64,000 bases of DNA from Lewinellaceae bacterium (GTDB taxonomy: Bacteria; Bacteroidota; Bacteroidia; Chitinophagales; Saprospiraceae). The notes below the pieces were generated by a model, which worked only from the letters and a program-made list of their open reading frames with translations, was not told where the DNA came from and did no database searches. The first letter of the stretch is position 1. Every line of letters begins with the position of its first letter. The DNA lies in NCBI GenBank assembly GCA_020636045.1, contig JACJYP010000013.1, forward strand, positions 62,001-126,000, in the 5' to 3' direction. Below are positions 59,807-64,000 of this stretch, piece after piece. Both the position numbers and the translations under genes were made by a program.

Positions 59807-61015
59807 ATGAAAAAAACAATTCTGTTCCTCCCGATCCTCTTTCTCTGCGGCGTTTTCCACGCTGCCGGGCAAATTGCCGTTACCGGCTACAACCATGTGG
59901 CCCTGTCGGTCAAAGACATCGACGCCAGCGCGCGGTTTTACCGGGAAATACTGGGCCTGGAGCCCATCGCCGTGCCGGAAAACCTGAAAGCCATCCGCTC
60001 CTGGTTTCGCATCGCGCCGGGGCAGGAACTGCACCTGCTGGCCGGACGCAGTTTCCCTGTCACGAACAACGACCCCAATGCCGCGCATTTTTCCCTGACC
60101 ATCCCCGACGCCGACCCCGTAGAGGCATTTTTGAAAGAAAAAGGGCTGCCCTACCTGCGGCAGCAGCGCTTCGACGGCGCCTGGCAGATATACATTTCCG
60201 ACCCCGACGGCTACTTTATTGAATTGAACGAACCGAAGGTCGCCTGGGAGCCCCTGCTCAACGGAAAGGACCTCGCCGGCTGGGATACCTACCTCGGGCC
60301 GCAATTCCCGGAAAACGGAGAGGACCGGGCCGGCATGAAGCCCATCGGGTTGAACAAGGATCCCAGGCAGACCTTTTCGGTAGTGACCGAAGACGGCGCG
60401 CCGGCGCTGCGCATTTCGGGCGAACAGTTCGGCGGCATTTCCACGCAGCAGGAGTTCGAAAATTACCACCTGCAACTGCAATTCAAATGGGGGAAAATGA
60501 AGTGGCACCCGCGGAAAGACGCGAAAATGGACAGCGGCGTTCTGTACCACGCCAACGGAGAACACGGCGCGGACTGGGGCTTTTGGATGCAGTCGCAGGA
60601 ATTCCAGATCCAGGAAGGCGATTGTGGCGACTACTGGGGCGTCGCGGGCGGCGTGTTCGATATAGCGGCTGTAAAAAGCGGCGACAGCGACTGGACCTAC
60701 GACCCCGACGGCGAGATGCAAACCTTTCAGGACAAAACGCCTACGGGCCGCCATTGCGCGCGCTTGGAAAACCGCGAAAAACCCGCCGGCGAATGGAACA
60801 CCATCGACCTGTTCTGTGTGGGCGATACCGCCGTGCATGTCGTCAACGGGAAGGTGGTGATGATCCTGCACCATTCCCGCCACCAGGGAGAGAATGGTCC
60901 CGAGCCGCTCACAAAAGGAAAAATACAGATCCAGTCGGAAGGCGCGGAGGTGTTCTACCGCAACATCCGCATCCGCAGCATCGACCGGATACCTGCCTGG
61001 GTTACCGGGCCCTGA
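59807..61015 (+). CDS. Secreted VOC--DUF1080 fusion (metal dioxygenase-fold / 3-keto-disaccharide hydrolase-like)
   Basis: The 402-residue protein has a signal peptide (LFLCGVFHAAGQ). A vicinal-oxygen-chelate domain follows (about 23-140), with an apparent metal triad: His in GYNHVALSV, His in AAHFSLTIP and Glu in GYFIELNE. The rest (about 145-400) is a DUF1080/3-keto-disaccharide hydrolase-like jelly roll with WEPLLNGKDLAGW, DSGVLYHANGE and EWNTIDLFCVGDTAVHVVNGKVV. DUF1080 proteins act on 3-keto-glycosides in recent work; the VOC fusion is not a layout I know well. It is probably periplasmic. It lies between a propeller protein and a sodium:solute symporter and probably acts on imported sugars. 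Its stop codon overlaps a heptad array. Confidence 0.85.
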   Translation: MKKTILFLPILFLCGVFHAAGQIAVTGYNHVALSVKDIDASARFYREILGLEPIAVPENLKAIRSWFRIAPGQELHLLAGRSFPVTNNDPNAAHFSLTIPDADPVEAFLKEKGLPYLRQQRFDGAWQIYISDPDGYFIELNEPKVAWEPLLNGKDLAGWDTYLGPQFPENGEDRAGMKPIGLNKDPRQTFSVVTEDGAPALRISGEQFGGISTQQEFENYHLQLQFKWGKMKWHPRKDAKMDSGVLYHANGEHGADWGFWMQSQEFQIQEGDCGDYWGVAGGVFDIAAVKSGDSDWTYDPDGEMQTFQDKTPTGRHCARLENREKPAGEWNTIDLFCVGDTAVHVVNGKVVMILHHSRHQGENGPEPLTKGKIQIQSEGAEVFYRNIRIRSIDRIPAWVTGP

Positions 61016-61078
61016 AACTGGAAACTGGAAATTGGAAATTGGAAATTAGAAATTAGAAATTGGAAATCGGGAAACTGG
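61015..61078. repeat. Degenerate AAACTGG-type heptad array
   Basis: Nine units: AAACTGG twice, AAATTGG twice, AAATTAG twice, AAATTGG, an 8-bp AAATCGGG, and AAACTGG. The first A is the last base of the preceding gene's TGA stop. It has the same unit as the perfect array at 451-520, 60 kb away. Confidence 0.92.
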
Positions 61079-61113
61079 ATACTGCTAAACGCCAATACAC
61101 AACTGCCATCTAA

Positions 61114-62955
61114 ATGAAGCTTACTCCGCTCGACATCGCCATTATCCTGTCGTACCTCGCCGCTACGGTCGTCATAGGCCTGTTGCTGAAAAAGCGCGCC
61201 GAACAAAGCAAAAAAGACTACCTGCTGGGCGGCAACAGCCTACCCTGGTATATGCTCGGGCTTTCCAACGCCTCGGGCATGTTCGACATTTCCGGGACGA
61301 TGTGGCTGGTCACGCTGCTTTTTGTGTACGGCCTTAAAAGCGCCTGGATCCCCTGGCTGTGGCCCGTTTTTAACCAGATCTTCCTCATGGTCTTTTTGTC
61401 GATGTGGCTGCGTCGTTCGAACGTGACCACGGGCGCCGAGTGGCTGACCACCCGCTTCAGCGGGCGCGGCGCCAGCATGTCGCACGGGGTGATCGTGGTG
61501 TTCGCCATCATCCTGGGGCTGGGCTACCTGGCCTACGGCTTTATCGGCATCGGCAAGTTCGTGGAGATATTCGTCCCCTGGGAGATGATCTCGGCGTACG
61601 TGCCCTTCGACATCCCCGCGGAATACGTGCCGCACTTTTACGGCATCTGCATCACGGCCTTCGCAGTGTTCTACACATTGCTGGGCGGCATGATGAGCAT
61701 CGTCTGGGCCGATGTGATCCAGTATGCGCTGATGACCATTTCGGGCATTCTGATCGGCGTGATCGCCATGCAGGCGGTGGCGGAGCACGGCGTGGTGACG
61801 CCTGCCGGCTGGAGCACGCCGTTTTTCGGCAGCACCCTGAACCTCGACTGGAGCCATATCATCCCCGATGTGAACAAAAAGATCGAAAGCGACGGCTACA
61901 ACCTGTTTTCCATCTTTTTTACCATGATGCTGATCAAGGGCGCGCTGGTGTCGCTGGCGGGCCCCGCGCCGACCTACGATATGCAGAAGATCCTGTCGTC
62001 GCGCTCGCCGCGCGAAGCCGCGCTGATGAGCGGTTCGGTGAGCCTGATCCTCATGCCCATCCGCTACTTCATGATCGCGGGTTTCGGAGTGCTGGGCCTG
62101 ATCTTCTACGACCGCCTCGACCTGATCGTGGGCGGCAACATCGATTTCGAGCAGGTGCTGCCCTCGGCGATCAACGAATTTGTGCCCGTGGGTTTTCTCG
62201 GCCTGATCCTGGCAGGCCTGCTCGCAGCCTTCACATCGACCTTTTCCGGCACGCTCAACGCTACGCAGGCGTATATCGTAAACGATATTTACCTCAAATA
62301 CGTCAACCCCGAGGCCTCGAACCGGCAGATCAAGTACATGAACTGGAGCGCCGGCGTGATCATGGTGCTTGTCAGCATGTTCATGGGCCTGTTCGCCCGC
62401 GATGTGAACGACCTGCTGCAATGGATCGTCTCGGGCCTGTACGGCTCGTATGTAGCGTCCAATGTGCTGAAATGGTACTGGTGGCGCTTCAACGGCAGCG
62501 GTTTTTTCTGGGGCATGGTGGGTGGCCTGCTGCCGGCCCTGTCGTTCCGCTTTATCTTTCCCGGCACGCTCGATCTGTACACTTTCCCGCTGATGCTTCT
62601 GCTGTCGGTGCTCGGCGCAGTGATCGGCACATACTCGGCGCCGCCCACGGACGAGGCCACGCTGAAATCGTTTTACCGGACGGTAAAGCCCTGGGGTTTC
62701 TGGAAGCCGATCCATGACAAGGTGGTGGCCGAAGATCCAGCATTCGAAGGGAACAAGGACTTCAAACGCGATATGTTCAACGTGGCGGTAGGCATCGTCT
62801 GGCAGACGGCGCTGGTCATTTTCCCGATCTATCTGGTGCTGTTGGACACAGTTCCGTTTCTGATCAGTCTGAGTATTGCCGTTATTTGCACCCTGATTTT
62901 GAAAAAAACATGGTTTGACAAACTTCCGAAAGACAACGCGGAAGCCACAGCCTGA
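61114..62955 (+). CDS. Sodium:solute symporter family transporter
   Basis: The 613-residue protein has the SSS/SGLT layout with 13 or more helices, starting LTPLDIAIILSYLAATVVIGLLL. Features include the SKKDYLLGGNSLPWYMLGLSNASGMFDISGT segment, the sugar-family motif around GAEWLTTRFSGRGA, and GFLGLILAGLLAAFTSTFSGTLNATQAYIVNDIY, which includes the Na2-site Ser/Thr pair region. Such carriers couple uptake of sugars, inositol, amino acids or other solutes to sodium. Next to GH1 and DUF1080 genes, a sugar substrate is likely. The ATG at 61114 begins the first helix. It lies 15 bp upstream of the glycosidase gene and is probably co-transcribed with it. Confidence 0.92.
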   Translation: MKLTPLDIAIILSYLAATVVIGLLLKKRAEQSKKDYLLGGNSLPWYMLGLSNASGMFDISGTMWLVTLLFVYGLKSAWIPWLWPVFNQIFLMVFLSMWLRRSNVTTGAEWLTTRFSGRGASMSHGVIVVFAIILGLGYLAYGFIGIGKFVEIFVPWEMISAYVPFDIPAEYVPHFYGICITAFAVFYTLLGGMMSIVWADVIQYALMTISGILIGVIAMQAVAEHGVVTPAGWSTPFFGSTLNLDWSHIIPDVNKKIESDGYNLFSIFFTMMLIKGALVSLAGPAPTYDMQKILSSRSPREAALMSGSVSLILMPIRYFMIAGFGVLGLIFYDRLDLIVGGNIDFEQVLPSAINEFVPVGFLGLILAGLLAAFTSTFSGTLNATQAYIVNDIYLKYVNPEASNRQIKYMNWSAGVIMVLVSMFMGLFARDVNDLLQWIVSGLYGSYVASNVLKWYWWRFNGSGFFWGMVGGLLPALSFRFIFPGTLDLYTFPLMLLLSVLGAVIGTYSAPPTDEATLKSFYRTVKPWGFWKPIHDKVVAEDPAFEGNKDFKRDMFNVAVGIVWQTALVIFPIYLVLLDTVPFLISLSIAVICTLILKKTWFDKLPKDNAEATA

Positions 62956-62970
62956 TCACCTGAATGTAAT

Positions 62971-64000
62971 ATGGAGCATCTTTTTCCCAAAGGCTTCGTC
63001 TGGGGCAGCGCCACCTCGGCCTACCAGATCGAAGGCGCCTGGAATGCCGACGGCAAGGGCCCGTCTATCTGGGACGTATTTTGTATGATCCCCGGCAAAG
63101 TGCACGGCGGCCACAGCGGCGCAACAGCCTGCGATCACTACCACCGCCTGGAAGAAGACGTGGCGCTCATGAAGCAACTCGGACTGAAAGCCTACCGCTT
63201 CTCCATCTCCTGGCCCCGCCTCATGCCTGCGGGTTCGGGCGCCGTCAATCCACAGGGCATCGCCTTTTACAACGCGCTGATCGACCGCCTGCTCGACGCC
63301 GGCATCGAACCCTGGGTCACGCTCTACCACTGGGATCTGCCCGTCGCCCTGGAATTCGGGAACGGCGGCTGGCTCGGCGAGGACATTTCCGACCATTTCG
63401 CCGCCTACGCCGATCTGTGTTTTCAGTATTTCGGCGACCGCGTGAAACACTGGATCACCATCAACGAGCCCTGGGTAGTGGCGATCCTGGGTTACGGCCT
63501 GGGCGTATTCGCCCCGGGGCGCGTGTCGAATGCCGCTCCTTATCTGGCGGGGCATCACCTGCTGAAAGCGCATGCCAAAGCCGTGCGGGTGTACCGCGAC
63601 AAGTACCAGTCCGTGCAGAACGGCCGGATCGGCATCACCAACAACTGCGACTGGCGCGAGCCGCTGAGCGACACGCCGGAAGACCGGCAAGCCGCCGAAC
63701 GCGCGCTGGAGTTTTTCCTCGCCTGGTTTGCCGACCCCATCTACAAGGGCGATTACCCGGAATGCATGCGCACGCGGCTGGGCGCGCGCCTGCCTTCCAT
63801 CGGCGCAGAAGACCGCGCCCTGATCGAAGGCTCTTCCGATTTTTTCGGCCTCAACCACTACACCACCATGTACGCCGCCGCCTCGGGCGCCGCGCCGGGC
63901 AGCGTGTACGGCAACGGCGGCCTGTCGGAAGACCAGGACGTGGCGCTGAGCGTATCGCCCGAATGGCCGCTGACCGATATGCAATGGGCCGTGGTGCCCT
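62971..64000 (+). CDS. GH1 family beta-glucosidase/beta-glycosidase (3' end outside window)
   Basis: The visible 343 residues begin MEHLFPKGFVWGSATSAYQIEGAWNADGKG-like and match glycoside hydrolase family 1: SIWDVFCMIPGKV, TACDHYHRLEEDVALMKQLGLKAYRFSISWPRLMP, WVTLYHWDLPVAL, and the acid/base motif TINEPW (Glu about residue 171). SSDFFGLNHYTTMYA is also present. The catalytic nucleophile region (TENG) lies beyond the right edge. GH1 enzymes hydrolyse beta-linked disaccharides and aryl glycosides; no signal peptide is present, so it is cytoplasmic. Directly downstream of the symporter, it probably splits an imported disaccharide. Confidence 0.95.
   Translation, partial: MEHLFPKGFVWGSATSAYQIEGAWNADGKGPSIWDVFCMIPGKVHGGHSGATACDHYHRLEEDVALMKQLGLKAYRFSISWPRLMPAGSGAVNPQGIAFYNALIDRLLDAGIEPWVTLYHWDLPVALEFGNGGWLGEDISDHFAAYADLCFQYFGDRVKHWITINEPWVVAILGYGLGVFAPGRVSNAAPYLAGHHLLKAHAKAVRVYRDKYQSVQNGRIGITNNCDWREPLSDTPEDRQAAERALEFFLAWFADPIYKGDYPECMRTRLGARLPSIGAEDRALIEGSSDFFGLNHYTTMYAAASGAAPGSVYGNGGLSEDQDVALSVSPEWPLTDMQWAVVP

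Noticed and set aside
61240..62715. Long ORFs on both strands (491 and 437 codons) overlapping the symporter
   Set aside because: Out-of-frame and antisense shadows; low-complexity His/Arg/Asp-rich translations without domains.
62956..63984. 342-codon minus-strand ORF at the right edge
   Set aside because: Antisense to the GH1 gene, whose family motifs on the plus strand are unambiguous although the gene is cut by the window edge.

Overview
The window looks like chromosomal DNA of a free-living Bacteroidota bacterium, most likely class Saprospiria (Lewinella/Haliscomenobacter-like). The evidence is a 2277-residue surface protein with a choice-of-anchor L domain, SprB-type repeats and a type B (gliding-associated, CHU_C) sorting domain; several proteins with type A type IX secretion (T9SS) sorting tails; an outer-membrane beta-barrel (OMP_b-brl_3 type) receptor; a lemA/TPM operon; DUF2202 and DUF6659/6660-like small proteins; TAnnTTTG promoter elements; and GC-rich genes with AT-rich intergenic DNA. 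I see no tRNA, rRNA, CRISPR array, intact transposase or prophage. The taxonomic call is inference from gene families.

Layout. 1-3.5 kb: end of an outer-membrane protein, xseB, a SET-domain protein, and a lemA-TPM-TPM operon on the minus strand. 3.5-10.3 kb: the giant adhesin. 11-14.6 kb: corA-type transporter, a dockerin-like secreted protein, and a GT39-type glycosyltransferase. 14.8-20.2 kb: a DnaA-box cluster, then class I ribonucleotide reductase with nrdB and nrdA separated by a T9SS cargo gene and a DUF1508 gene. 21-24 kb: ECF sigma factor, membrane-anchored beta-barrel protein, lipoprotein. 24.2-28.4 kb: two T9SS cargo genes on the minus strand. 28.6-37.3 kb: helical protein of unknown function, 1-Cys peroxiredoxin, clpS and aat (N-degron pathway), M23 peptidase, ECF sigma factor with GT2 glycosyltransferase, cmk, and an esterase.

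37.4-41.5 kb is a stress-signalling block: a thioredoxin-like/double UspA fusion and a CBS protein on the minus strand, divergent from a response regulator fused to a CRP/FNR module, with a TGAT-N4-ATCA palindrome between them, then a membrane adenylate cyclase convergent to it. 42.4-54.5 kb is a heavy-metal (probably copper or silver) efflux island: an HMA-AraC regulator, a CPH-type P1B ATPase with a His-rich N-terminus, a DUF2202 lipoprotein, a Cys-rich small protein, a metal-binding lipoprotein, CusA-like RND pump, TolC-like channel and a fused CusB-like adaptor. A perfect FNR-type palindrome lies upstream of the RND operon. 54.5-64 kb: an outer-membrane receptor, a six-span-type membrane protein, and a sugar cluster (PD40 propeller protein, VOC-DUF1080 fusion, sodium:solute symporter, GH1 glycosidase running off the right edge).

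The most unusual structure is non-coding. Five tandem arrays with a 7-bp period, of two unrelated sequences, occur between genes, and four of them start within 14 bp of a stop codon. Three inverted-repeat elements (about 50, 162 and 164 bp) also sit at gene 3' ends. Two share the terminus AGARCGTGTT and have TNA trinucleotides at both edges, one of which is the neighbouring gene's stop codon read in reverse. This looks like a set of MITE-like and heptad repeats that tolerate or favour gene ends.
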